From assembly GCA_039621445.1 (NCBI GenBank), contig CP154955.1, positions 12,776,960 to 12,840,959 on the forward strand: a stretch of 64,000 nt of DNA. Direction: 5' to 3'. Position numbers and translations under genes: made by a program. The DNA is from Euglena gracilis. Taxonomy: Eukaryota; Euglenida; Euglenophyceae; Euglenales. Positions 1 to 9,822 of this stretch are shown one piece after another (within the stretch, counting starts at the first letter, position 1; the number at the start of each line of letters is the position of its first letter). Below the pieces are notes generated by a model. That model did no database searches. It was not told the DNA's origin and saw only the letters and a program-made list of their open reading frames with translations.

Positions 1-87
1 GCAACCGCCCCGCAGACCGGTCATGGCCACCTGGCCGGCAATGCCCTGGTTGATGGCCATCTTGACCACGGTGCCGCCAGGGTTTTT
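1..87 (-). CDS. Partial exon, GAF-domain-like
   Basis: Read on the minus strand, the first 87 bases are open and GC-rich in the third position. They encode a peptide containing GIAGQVAMTG, which resembles the conserved GIAGxVAxTG segment of GAF small-ligand-binding domains found in phosphodiesterases, cyclases and kinases. The stretch ends at about 87, where a T-rich MITE-like sequence starts, so I read it as the 5' edge of an exon cut by the window border. Only 27 residues are visible. The family call is inference from one motif, and I cannot tell what protein it belongs to. Confidence 0.4.
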
Positions 88-230
88 TTTTTTAAGACGG
101 GGAGGGTCCCCCCGGAGGGGTCCCGGGGGACCTACTTGCTTTCCCCGAAAATGGCCAAAATCACGAAAAATACTAACAAAAATAGCACCTTTTCAAAACT
201 TTTCTGCGCCTTCGGCACGATCCGGATCAG
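85..230. repeat. MITE-core-like sequence, probable intron start
   Basis: This stretch has CAGGGTTTTTT, then AAGAC, then C/G-rich runs, then a GGCCAAAATC..AAAA segment and a GCGCCTTCGGC motif. That is the same order seen in the inverted-repeat elements at 33.9-34.1 kb and 51-53 kb. It abuts the GAF-like exon at 87 and may be a non-conventional intron of that gene. I could not find the matching far end. Confidence 0.35.
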
Positions 231-614
231 AACACCATCCGGAGTAAATCAGCTCCGCAGCGTTCCCCACGCCAACTGGAGTTGGTTGAGGACCCATTAC
301 GGGACCCTCAACACGACTACTGGCGTGAGGTGCGCGAACGCCCAGCCGATAAAGGCAGGTGAGGTGTCAGTAAGCGCCACTGCGGCGCCTTTCAGAACCC
401 TCGTCAGGAATTCGCCTGACACCCTGTTGGGTATTTGCCCGAACTCCCCCTTCGAAGACCCTTTGCGGTATTCGCCGCTAGTAAGTCCCAACCGGGATGC
501 TGCCGTGTGCAGGATTCCGTGCACATGCATGCACACCCCTGTCCCCGTTCCCCTCTGGCGGGCGTGCGATACGCAGCGCACAGGGCCGACGGCCTCTTTT
601 CCTTTCCTTTTTTC
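231..614. other. No gene recognised
   Basis: Several overlapping open frames on both strands, none with a recognisable motif. The stretch around 465-490 resembles 27808-27832 (a GCGGTAT..GCCGC..AGTAAG pattern), so it probably continues the repeat described next. Confidence 0.3.
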
Positions 615-745
615 TTTTCGGCCGTTTGAGACCATAAGGCTGCCAGACAGCACAACTTTTATGGCCTAAGCCAACCCCCCACTCCTCTCTACTTTCCCCT
701 CGGGGCAAATGCTGTCGCCGGCAGTTGGTTTTGTAGAGTAGGTTT
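615..745 (+). repeat. Repeat R1, left copy
   Basis: This resembles 27883-28010 in the same orientation. Shared blocks include CTTTTCGGCC, CTGCCAGACA, CCACTCCTCTCT and GCTGTCGCCxGCAGTTGGTTT. The copies are diverged with small indels. The relation to element A (between them) is unclear; they could be remnants of its flanks or LTRs. Confidence 0.55.
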
Positions 746-1184
746 TTCCTTTTGCGTGGTCGGGTTTGACTGCCATGCGCCCTGCCCAGCATTGACTGGT
801 CAGAGGCCCACTCCTTACACACCCTGCCCATGGGTTTTCCTGGAATGCCCATGGACCCAACCACAAGTGCCTTTGGCACACCCAAACTGGGTGGATGGGT
901 TTGCTTGGTAAGGAAACCTGCCAGCCTCATTTTCCCCAGTGGGCTATAATATACTACATACCCATAAGCCACCGCAAAGTAGGTGAAACCATTTTGCGCG
1001 TTTTGGGCTTTTTGGGTCCCCCCTCCTTTCCGCCCCCCCCCCCATGAGTGGACCCCTGTGCAACGGAAAGGGCCCCTGTGGATGCGCCAGGGTGCACCTC
1101 CCACAGACCAGGTCTGTGTCCGAAATCCCTGTGGCCAGAATGCCTGGTACAAAGAGGAAATCGGGCAGAGCCCTGGGAGGAGGA

Positions 1185-1503
1185 TGTGTACCAGGCGTAT
1201 GCTTCTGTCCCCTTCCGTTGAGGAAGTTAGGATGGAAGCAGATCCTATTACAATCTCCTAATGGGTGCCCCTTCTCTCTCAAAAGGTGGTATTCTTTTTC
1301 CTTGTTTGTCTTTCCTTTTTCCCGGACCGGACTTGTATATCCAGTCCGTCCTTCTTGAATTGTTCTGTGCCTTGCTTCTTGGGAAGTTGGGAAAACTGAT
1401 TTTCTGTTACTCTGATTTTCAATTCCCAAGTAGGTGCGCCAAGGCGAAAGCGAAGGCTTTTTGGGAATTAGGAAAGAGGATTTGGGAATCAGACGTATAC
1501 TAA
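1185..1503 (-). repeat. Repeat R2, left copy (inverted relative to right copy)
   Basis: The reverse complement of this region matches 26930-27215, including blocks for the AATTCCCAAAAAGCC, CCGGTCCGGGAAAAAGG and GGGGCACCCATTAGGAGA stretches. Its outer end (TACGTCTGATTCCCAAATCC) matches 25270-25290. The copies face each other, so they are not an LTR pair of one element; they may be LTR pieces from two insertions. Confidence 0.6.
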
Positions 1504-1656
1504 ATGGCCTCAAGATTTCTCTTACCCAATCGGTAGATTCCATGTTGTAGGCCTCATGGGGGAATTCCGGGAACAAAAATGTACAACCGGATTGGTTTGG
1601 CAAGTTTTACTGCCATATCCCAATCAGATTCTTGAAAAATATATGGCACTTTGGCC

Positions 1657-3325
1657 TTACCTGCAGACTCGACTGCGAGTCGGACAGCTGCGCTGTCGAG
1701 ACGACGGTACAGGCACGGGAGGGGGTGCGGCCTGTTGGCCACCCGATGCCCGATGTTGCTGTGCAGGGGTAGCCTGTCTGGCTGGGGCTGGGGCTGGGGC
1801 TGGGGGTTTTGGTCTCCCTATCGGGGATGAAGATTGTGGCCTACCCCGTTTTCCCAGGTCTGCTGGCCTGTACGGCTGTGACACATATCTGCGTTCTCCA
1901 GACCGAGGACCTTGGAGCTGTTCAAGAGATTGGTAGTATTGGATGCCTTGCTGAGGTGACGTGAAGCGGGGTTCTGGAAGAGGTTCATGTACCGTTGGTA
2001 CTTCCTCTTCCACAACCATGCGGCCTTCGACCTCAACTTGCTCCACTTCTTCAAACCAGGATGTGGGCTCCTGAGCCACAGGCTGGTCCCGTTGTACGGG
2101 CAGCTGGCTTCTAGCTTCCAGATGTGCTGGATACGGGAAAGGTGGTTGGTCAGCTGACAGTTGCGTCATTGGCTGATACACATATTGCGTTGGGGGTTCC
2201 TGATATTCAGGTGGAGGTGGTCTCGGCATACGAGGTGGGGACTGGGTGTCGCAAAAAATTCGCGGGAGTTGCACTGTTTGTGCTGGAATGTCACCTGCCT
2301 CGCTTTCCTCCATTGAGGGGGTGTGTTCTCTCATGTATTCGGCGAATGCACCTGTGTGATGACGTATTCGCGGCATTGGCGGTACTTGTATACCCAGCGT
2401 ACGCATGCTGACGTCAGGGGGATATTCCCTGGGCATGAAGTACACCTTCCCTGCCATCAGAGTTTGGCCACAGGCGCACCATTGTGCAATAGGCCTATTG
2501 GCCAGGCCCAAAATCTGACGACAGTGGGTATCCCACATCACTTGTAGGGAGGGGTCTGCTCTTCCGAGTGCGCTAACGCGCAAGGCAGTCCGAAGGGTTT
2601 TCTTCGCGAGATTCACCAACTCTGCAGTGAATGCGAGGTAATGGCACCGTTCGTGCTGCCTGGGGCGCCGCAGGGATCACATAAGCGGATATTCTACTGC
2701 TGCTGACTGCGGTTTGTGCCGCGGGTTCCCGGACGGGATGAGCAGCAGGTGGGAAGGCCGTTGCCTGTACGGCGTGTAAAAGGTGTGGTGGTGGCACACT
2801 CTGTACGGGTTGGGGTTGGGGTTGCTGAGTTATGAAATATTGTGGTGTATACAGGATGGGAGGTGAGGGACCAGGCATGGCGTAATGCGCCTGCTCCATT
2901 GGATGTGCCTGTCCCTGCCTCGCATACTGTTGCTGTTCCATCGGAACCTGGTGTACCTGCTGAGGTTGTGATTGTTCATTGGAACTTGATATGTCTGTTG
3001 AGGCTGTGCCGCATATGCAGCTCCCATTGGCACTGGGGCCGCATGCGCGGAAGATGGCAGGTGCGCCTGGGAGGGGGGCGGCATTTGTGCCTGAGATGGG
3101 GCTGGCATACGTGACTGGGTGGGATATTGCATTTGTGCCTGAACCATTTGAGGGGGGGGGTGGCATTTGAGCCTGGGCCGCATAAGCGGTAGGACGGGGT
3201 TGATATGGCGCATACGCGGGCGCCCCTTGGGCTGGTGGGGCCGCCGCATAGGTGTGTGGGGGGTAGGGAGGGAGAGCATACTGTATAGGGGGCGGGCCTT
3301 GGCCGCGCCCACCTGGGTCTTGCAT
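1657..3325 (-). pseudogene. Proline-rich ORF downstream of integrase in element A (broken)
   Basis: Starting at an ATG at 3325-3323 on the minus strand, a Pro/Ala/Gln/Tyr-rich reading frame runs to about 2600. A second frame then continues to about 1657 with a denser segment containing ELVNLAKKTLRTALRVS, followed by another Pro/Gln-rich tail. The change of frame near 2600-2620 means it is broken or the assembly has an indel. It lies just 3' of the chromodomain of element A, in the place of a third ORF (env position) or of the gag of a second element. I recognise no envelope features such as signal peptide or membrane anchor. Function unknown. Confidence 0.45.
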
Positions 3326-3347
3326 GCTGGCGAGAAAAAGTAGCTTT

Positions 3348-3385
3348 ATGGGCTGTAGAAAAAAGAAGAGAGTAATGAATTGGGG
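3348..3385 (-). promoter_or_regulatory. Splice-acceptor-like tract upstream of the third ORF
   Basis: On the minus strand a pyrimidine-rich run ends in CTACAG about 30 nt before the ATG at 3325. This is a classic 3' splice site layout, usable for a spliced subgenomic mRNA or for spliced-leader addition. Use of the site is inference. Confidence 0.35.
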
Positions 3386-3435
3386 TTGGGAGAAAAACAA
3401 AAGGGAGAGGGAGAGAAAAGGCCCATAGGCCAATT

Positions 3436-4840
3436 TCAAAAATTATTCACAGAAATGTCTATGTTATTTTTTTCCCCCCAAAGCTTCCAGTCCTGTTGGA
3501 CATAACCGACAAAACTGGAGGCTGGCTCCCAGGTGTTCTCCTCTGGCCCATTGCCTTTCAACCTGACCTTCCAGTAATGGACTCCTCGATCAATTTTGTG
3601 ATCAAGAATTTTGTCTACCACAAAATCATCCTTTTCTGGCAATTTTGGACGGGGCTTGAAAAAAGGCACGGTAGAGCTTTGACATTTGGCGGGGAAAGGT
3701 ATGGCTTGAAATCATCCATGTGAACATCCTCAATCCCGTTGGGCAGTGCAATCCTATAGCGGCCACTGTTACCAACGCGTTCCAGAATTTTACAGGGTCC
3801 GAGCCAGTGGGGGTCTAGCTTGGAAGCTTGATGCGGGTGCGAGTATTTCGTACCCATACGCGGTCACCAGCACTGTAGCCGGGTGATTTGTATTCTTGTA
3901 AAACTTTTTTTCTCTTTTGAGAATGGATATCAGTGATGCGCTTCTGAACAATAGTTCTGAGAGACTCTACTTCAGAGAACCATGTCTCACAGGTTATGCT
4001 ACTTCGAGCTGGTCTCTCTGATGGTATATCATAAATCGCCGGCGGGTCTCGCCGAAAAACAATTTTGTATGGGGAGTGCGCCAAAACTAAACCCGGTAGG
4101 GTGTTTATGTAAAAGAGGTACCGTGGCAAAACCTGGACCCTGGCCTGGCGCGAATCAGCCAGTGACAGGCGGAGCATATTTACAACAGCCTTCACTGCTG
4201 CCTCGGCGCGGCCATTGCCATTCGGGCGGTATATAATTGAAAAATGCTGTTTGATTCCCAGTAAACCACATAGGGTGGTGAAGAATAGGGAGGAGATCAA
4301 ATGATCTTAATCACTGACAACCTCGTTCGGTAAGCCCATTAGGCAAATACACTTCTCCATAAATATCTGCGCTGAATTTTGCACGGTCAACCCTGCCTTT
4401 TGGCACGGAATGGCTACTCTGTAACCACTAAACAGACAGACGACAACAAAAACATAATCGTAAATTTTGCCGTCTGATCCTTTGCAAGGTTCTACTTCAG
4501 GAAAATCCATGCGGAGGGACGTAAAAATGTCAGAGGGTACAGGGAAAAAGTCAAGCGTACCAGGGGAGGGTTCCTCTGTGCGGTTTCACTGCTTGGCAAA
4601 TTTGGCACCGGTTCAAAATTTGTAACAGCGCCAGTGCCATTCTTTTTCTTTCATGGTTGTACAGTACCTGCGACCCACCAAAGAAAGAAGTTTGGGGGCC
4701 CCAGGGTGACCTTGGTTGTGATAACACAAAAGTACTTCATCAACCAGGTCACGGGGTATACAATATTTATATCCCGCATCATCTCGGTAAACCAACCGTA
4801 AAGGGGAAAGGGAATAATTTATGTACAATTTTGCCATTCT
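3436..4840 (-). pseudogene. Element A integrase plus chromodomain (degenerate)
   Basis: On the minus strand this reads, in order: an integrase zinc-binding-like segment with the H..H of a GHPGA-containing motif (4837-4613), integrase core pieces including PNEVVSD (4510-4307), the integrase C-terminal part with a GPCKILERVG barrel motif and PxxxEDVHMDDFKPY (4300-3615), and a chromodomain with DHKIDRGVHYWKVRLKGNG and NTWEPAS (3669-3436). The pieces are in different frames and interrupted by stops, so it is not functional. The order matches Ty3/gypsy chromoviruses. A second copy of the C-terminal part lies at 5600-6160. Confidence 0.75.
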
Positions 4841-5139
4841 GCAGTCTATGCACTATCGTGCTATATATAGGGTCACGGGAGTTATCCCATTCACTGAAAA
4901 AGAGAGAGGAAGGAGATTCAGATCGCGTAATGCGACGGGGACCAGGTGTGCGGCCTCGTCGCCTTCTCCCTAGTATAGGAGAGACTGGCAACGAACAAAA
5001 AATCGATGAAACGATAAAAGAATCCAACATATCGTCGGCTGCTTCATATCGACGTGCATATTAATCAGCCTCTTGGCTGCCATGAAAGGTGGCATCACCT
5101 TCATCCGGGTTCCCGGGGGAGTGCCAGGGTGCTCGAATG

Positions 5140-5310
5140 AGCGGGTCTGCTACTTTTTGTGTATGATCGCAACCACTAGGTTGAACTGGCTCAAAAATTC
5201 ATGCCATCGGCATCTTCGGCCTACAGAAGACATAGCTTTGTTCAGATCCTCGGTGTACCAGTGTTGAAGACTCTCATGGTCAGTCAACACAAGTATTTGT
5301 GCCAAGGAAC
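5140..5310 (-). pseudogene. Element A RNase H fragment
   Basis: On the minus strand this encodes LVLTDHESLQHWYTEDL and a following GRRCRWHEFLSQFNLVV segment, matching the C-terminal part of the Ty3/gypsy RNase H domain (compare TDHKSLEAW in element B). It lies just upstream, in minus-strand sense, of the integrase zinc-binding piece, as expected for a gypsy pol. A stop lies soon after. Confidence 0.65.
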
Positions 5311-5394
5311 TGGCGACCCAACTACGTAATTTCTGCGAATAAGTACGATTCCGTTTGTTTCCTTTTCATTAGTACTCCATTTGACTTGGCCTTT

Positions 5395-5610
5395 GCCGTC
5401 TTCACCTTGAGACAATCGGATCACCGGTTGTGGTCAATATTTGATCTGGAAGACGGTTTCCATCAGATGCATTTGCATCCTGATTCACAACCGTACACGG
5501 CATTCGTGACATCCAAGGGTGTGTACCAATGGACGGTACTCCCCATGGGTGTCAAGAATGGCCCAGCCATGTTCCAACGCATGATCCAGTGGGTTTTGCG
5601 CGATGGCCCA
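5395..5610 (+). pseudogene. Element A reverse-transcriptase fragment, inverted
   Basis: The plus strand encodes SIFDLEDGFHQMHLHPDSQP and VLPMGVKNGPAMFQRMIQ, the finger-palm region of a Ty3/gypsy RT (compare FSVLDLKDAFHQVPLHEDSRP in element B). It is opposite in orientation to its neighbours on both sides. It is joined at about 5605 to a truncated chromodomain on the other strand, so it marks an internal inversion breakpoint. The catalytic YxDD part is absent. Confidence 0.7.
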
Positions 5611-6160
5611 TACCATTTCCAGCGAACCTCCCAGTAGTGCACACCCCTGTCGACCTTGTGGTCCATTATCTAATTGACCACAAAGTCGTCCGTTTACGGT
5701 AATCTGGAACGGGGCTTGAAATATAAGCAGGGGATAGCTTTCCCGTCTGGGGGGCTTAGGTACTGTTTGAAGTCGTCCATATGGACGTCCTCGCTCCCGT
5801 TGGGCAAGGCCACTTTGTATCGCCCGCTACTACCTAACCTCTCCAAAATTTCACATGGGCCGAGCCAAAGATGATCTAGCTTGTAAGATTGCACGCGGGT
5901 GCGGTTATTCCGTACCCACACGCGGTCACCTGGACTACACACAGGTTTGTTAAAGTTTTGCAAACAGAATTCTGTTTGTTTCAATGAATTTCTGTGATAC
6001 GTGATTGGACTGCAGAGCGGAGTGATTCCACTTCTGCAAACCACGTTTCACAGCTGACGCTACTTCGGGCGGGTCACTCCGAGGGTATATCCCCTATGGC
6101 CGGAGGCTCCCGTCCGAAAACAATTTTATACGGTGATGAGCCCTTCGTTTGGGAGTTCAG
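5600..6160 (-). pseudogene. Second copy of integrase C-terminus and start of chromodomain
   Basis: The minus strand reads SPYKIVFGREPPAIGDIP, then GDRVWVRNN.., GPCEILERLG, EDVHMDDFKQY and the opening of a chromodomain (DHKVDRGVHYWEVRWK) before it breaks at about 5605. It is closely related to 4300-3560. The duplication and the abrupt ends point to rearrangement between element copies. Confidence 0.65.
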
Positions 6161-6164
6161 GTAC

Positions 6165-6475
6165 CGGTAATCCAGCTCCAGTCTCCACTTCTTCTGACCA
6201 GACTGGTCAGCGGGTTTGGGCACCACAAAAGCTTGTGATGTCCATTCGCTCTTGGAAGGGATAATTCACTTCCGCTGGATGATCTTCTCAATCATCTCGT
6301 TGCGAGCTTGTTCGCGTTCAGCCGAGCAACGGAAGAAGTTCCGGTGCATGGGTTTAGCACCATCCTTGAGCTGGATTTTGCAAACACCGAACGGACCGCG
6401 AATCGCGGGGTCGATGTCGCAGGCGTAAACTGGGTTATCCAGTACACCATGAATACGCGAGTAATTCGCGAACAG
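6165..6475 (-). pseudogene. Element A RT N-terminal fragment
   Basis: Minus-strand reading gives PVYACDIDPAIRGPFGVCKI, then NEMIEKIIQRK, a stop, then SEWTSQAFVVPKP and WRLELDYRYLN, the conserved approach to RT motif A. It is fused directly to integrase C-terminal sequence at about 6160, so the rest of RT, RNase H and integrase core has been deleted at this joint. Confidence 0.6.
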
Positions 6476-6479
6476 TAAT

Positions 6480-7430
6480 CAGCAGACTTGGGGGGTGTTT
6501 GTCCGCATTCTCAATGACCGCAGAAATCTGCGTTGAGGGTGTGGCATCCCCATTTCTACCAGGGTATCTTGGCACACGCAAATCGGATATTCCGAATGCG
6601 TCAAAGAAACAAACGCGAAAAAAAGATTTCTTTAACAGGTGGTAATAATATACCACAAAAATCCTCAAATAGTGGTACATCAGCGGGTAAATCCCACCAA
6701 TGAAAACACACATAGGATAATTGGTGAAACCAATCCGCACTCGGATTGACGGGTCGCGAAGCGGATCATCCTGTTCGCGATCCTCATCGGGAAAACCCCG
6801 ATACACCGGTCATGGTCGACGGGATGCCCGCTCACCGCGACGGTTTGACGGGAAATCGGGAAACCGATCCCCCCGTTACCCGTAATCGCGACACAAGTCC
6901 CGGTGTTCGCTTTGTGGATCGAGTGATCACCACTCATCCAAATGTCCGCGTTCTCGTTCTCCCCGCCCTTGCCAACGTCATCGCGGTATGAATCGCGCTG
7001 ACAAGGGTCAATCCTCCAACCGCCATAAAGTCGGTTTCAAGATACCTTGTTTGGAGGATGACACGCCGGCTTCGGGCAGGGAGGGGGATGAGACCACGGA
7101 TACCAATTTCGACGAGGCCCGCATGGCGGTGCGCACGTTGAAATCCGTTTATACCTCGAAAAGGCCCATAGCCGGCTATTCGTCCGGTTCGGACCTTGAG
7201 TAGGGGAGCCCGAGGTCCGAGGGCACGGACCTCTGGGCTGATGAACAGATGGAGGTAATACCTTATCAACCCTGCCCCCCCTGCCCATCTGCCTTTCTGG
7301 TCGGTACCCGGAAAATTTTCGGGACCCCCACCCCCCACTCCAACTTTCCGCTCGGAATGTTGTGCAAAGTAGGAAAGGGTTCATGGGAAAGCTGGCAAGA
7401 AAACGTATTTTCGCCAGACCCTTCACTTTG
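6480..7430. other. Unassigned stretch inside element A
   Basis: Short open frames on both strands with no recognisable domain. It lies between the RT fragment (minus) and the protease fragment (plus) and is probably decayed retroelement sequence. Confidence 0.3.
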
Positions 7431-7440
7431 CCTACCCCCC

Positions 7441-7640
7441 ATGGAACTTATGGTCCAGGCAGAAATCAAAATCCAAAATTTTTGTGCAAAAGTCAACATT
7501 CTCATTGACACTGGTTGTCGCATCTCACTACTTTTTCGGTTCGGGTTGATTCCAACCCCCCTTTTGGTGGAAGACAAAAAGCTGATAAAAATTACGACGG
7601 CTGACAACACCCCCATGTGCGGTGGTGACTTGGGATGCTT
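7441..7640 (+). pseudogene. Retroviral-type aspartic protease fragment
   Basis: The plus strand encodes VNILIDTGCRISLLFRF, in which IDTG is the catalytic Asp-Thr-Gly of retroviral-type proteases, followed by a flap-like ITTADN segment. It is opposite in orientation to the surrounding RT and integrase pieces. No catalytic changes are seen in the DTG itself, but the reading frame does not continue into RT. Confidence 0.55.
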
Positions 7641-8390
7641 TTTGTCATACTCCTACACCTCATCCCCAAGCACCACTCACCCCCCCTCCCAACCGCAAAA
7701 TTTTCCGGATACCTGGGGATATGAATCCGGAATCCATGGTTCTGACGTAATTCTGTGATACCCCTTTTTACGTCAGCACCGGCTGGTAGTAGATTGCCAC
7801 TCCCACGGTTTGCGCACATCACCATTCTCTTCATGGCCCCCAAAACCCTCATCACCTGTGGCGTCAACCGAGACAGCCACCAATTTCCCACACCGTTTTC
7901 GAAAAATTTTACCCCGTTACCAACCACACCAACCAATGTTTTCCACACCGGGTGTACCGAGAAAGTCCACCCCCTGCCCACTGACACACCAACCTCCGTT
8001 CCCCATGAGGCAGGGCAAGCGAGTAGCGGTACCCCCCTCGTTCCACTGGGTTTCAAGACGAAAGCCCAAAGGCCTGAAGTACGTACGGTGTCGAGTAGTC
8101 GCCCAGCAGCACCAATACCCCGTTTTCCACCAGATGTATCGCTTTCAGATGCATCTGTACACCCCCCGGCAGCTACAAAAGCGCATTCAAACTTTTACAC
8201 ACACCTCCACCAGACCAACATGCGCGACAAGGACCACTACTCCGACACTTCCTACCAACGTGTGCACTGTAGGAGAATTTCCGCCCAGCCAGATTTCGAT
8301 TGTTGATATCTTGTCCAAACACCAACACTAATCCCGATTTCGCGTAACCATACACTTGGTTGCGGTTCGCAATGCGCGACCGTACATCAA

Positions 8391-8921
8391 GTGCTCCAAC
8401 AACGAGGTATTGCCTTGTTGTTTGGGACCGCGAAATCCGTGTCACACCCTGCCCCCACCTCCATCTGGCGTGATATGGACTGGGTATTAACCCATCCAAC
8501 CCATCAACCTTGGGGAATGTCCCTAGGGAGTGTGGATGACACACCCTTGGCCTATGTTTGCGGATCCCTGAATTGCTTTATCGCTCTTCAACCCGCGAAC
8601 CAGGTCGACAACTACGCGATGCGCGTATGGAACGCATTTAATTTTGGTCAATACCGTATTTTGGAGGAATGGTTCTCCAAAATCGATGTTTTGGCTGATT
8701 CCTTTGATTTGCCGTTGGAAATTGATGCGTTTTCATCAAAAGCGCATGCGCGCTTGTCGCGATATTGGTCACGACATTCCAACACATTTCTTAAATTTTG
8801 GGGTGATACGGTGCTATGGATGCACCCTCCCCCAAAACTTATCCCGGATGTGGTGGAGAAAATCCTCCGCGATGAAGCGCGGGTAGCTCTCCTCATACGC
8901 GATCGCGATGTCTCGCGATAG
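8391..8921 (+). pseudogene. Dam-like adenine methyltransferase domain, element A
   Basis: A 176-codon plus-strand frame contains LEIDAFSSKAHARLSRYW and VLWMHPPP, aligning with VDAFSAKENRRFVRWW and VLWINPPY of element B and with the DIRS domain here. In this family the NPPY/W motif contacts the target adenine; here it reads HPPP, so activity is doubtful. The domain is the phage-like Dam type. It lies next to, and converges on, the minus-strand CCHC gag end. Confidence 0.6.
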
Positions 8922-9167
8922 AAATCATGCTTCTTGGCCGCTTTCGCGTTTCAGGATTAGGACATTCCCGAGACATATGTCCCGATTTGTTGCACAAAAA
9001 GCATACTTTGTCCGTGGCTTGGTCCGAAGAACGCGTGTATCGCGTTTTCGATCCTGTGTTTGGTGAAGTGGGTGAAACCGGTGATTTTTGCAATGCGTTC
9101 ACCGAACCAGCCGGTACTCCAGCGGTTGGGCGTGCGTTATACGCGGATTGAATCTGACCGAGAAGCT
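8893..9167 (-). pseudogene. Element A gag C-terminus with CCHC zinc knuckle
   Basis: The minus strand encodes a zinc knuckle CFLCNKSGHMSREC (C-x2-C-x4-H-x4-C), the RNA-binding motif of gag nucleocapsid. The frame at 9167 continues exactly from the minus-strand gag at 21902 when element B and one AGCT copy are removed, so this is the downstream half of a gag split by the insertion. Confidence 0.75.
9164..9167. repeat. Target-site duplication AGCT, left copy
   Basis: AGCT immediately before the TG start of the left LTR and again immediately after the CA end of the right LTR. A 5-bp reading (AAGCT) is possible if the final A of the LTR is counted as target. Confidence 0.85.
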
Positions 9168-9822
9168 TGTGCGCGATCCGAGGGTGCCCGCCCCAAAGGG
9201 GGGTCCCAAGGGGGCCACGAAGGGCCGCGAGGGGGCTCCAAGGCCCCCAAGGGCCTTTTGAGGCCCCACTGGCCCCCAAGGGGGCCCCACAGCCCATTTT
9301 GACCAAGGCAAGGGAAGGTAAAGGATGGGGTTAGGTTGAGGGGGCCAACAGGCAACCCCCAAGGGGATGTGCAAGCCCCCCCGGGCGTTGCGCAAGGATG
9401 CGCACCTCCTTGGTGGGCGCCAGGATGGCGCAATTCATTAAGAATTGCGCAAAGTATACCAAGTAGCCCCCCCAGCTGTAGCCCCCCTCCAATTGTACAT
9501 TTTCTGCGCAGGGCTCTGTTCACACTTTGTCATTGTATTCACCAATTGTTTGCTTGCAAGTCAAATCAAGGAAATACAAATTACAATTTCAAGTTCAAGT
9601 CTCATTGATCAAGGATTCAAGTTCAATTGATTGGACCTGAAAAAGTATGTCTTTTCCCAATTCTGCAGCTTCATCTACACCAACACCCACCCCTACCCCA
9701 CTTTTCTACCAAGGGGAAAACCCCCACCAGGTGGGCCCGACGGGCTCAAATTTAAACGATCCTACGCGGGTTGCGCCGCCAGGGGTCCCTTCACAGGGAC
9801 CTCAGGAGGGGCAACCCCTACA
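9168..9822 (+). repeat. 5' LTR of element B
   Basis: It starts TGTGCGCGATCCGAGG and ends ACCCCTACA. The first 130 bases are G/C-rich with several self-complementary runs. An AAAGTATA stretch near 9449 could be a promoter TATA-like element (inference). The last 176 bases lie inside the gag open frame. Confidence 0.93.
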
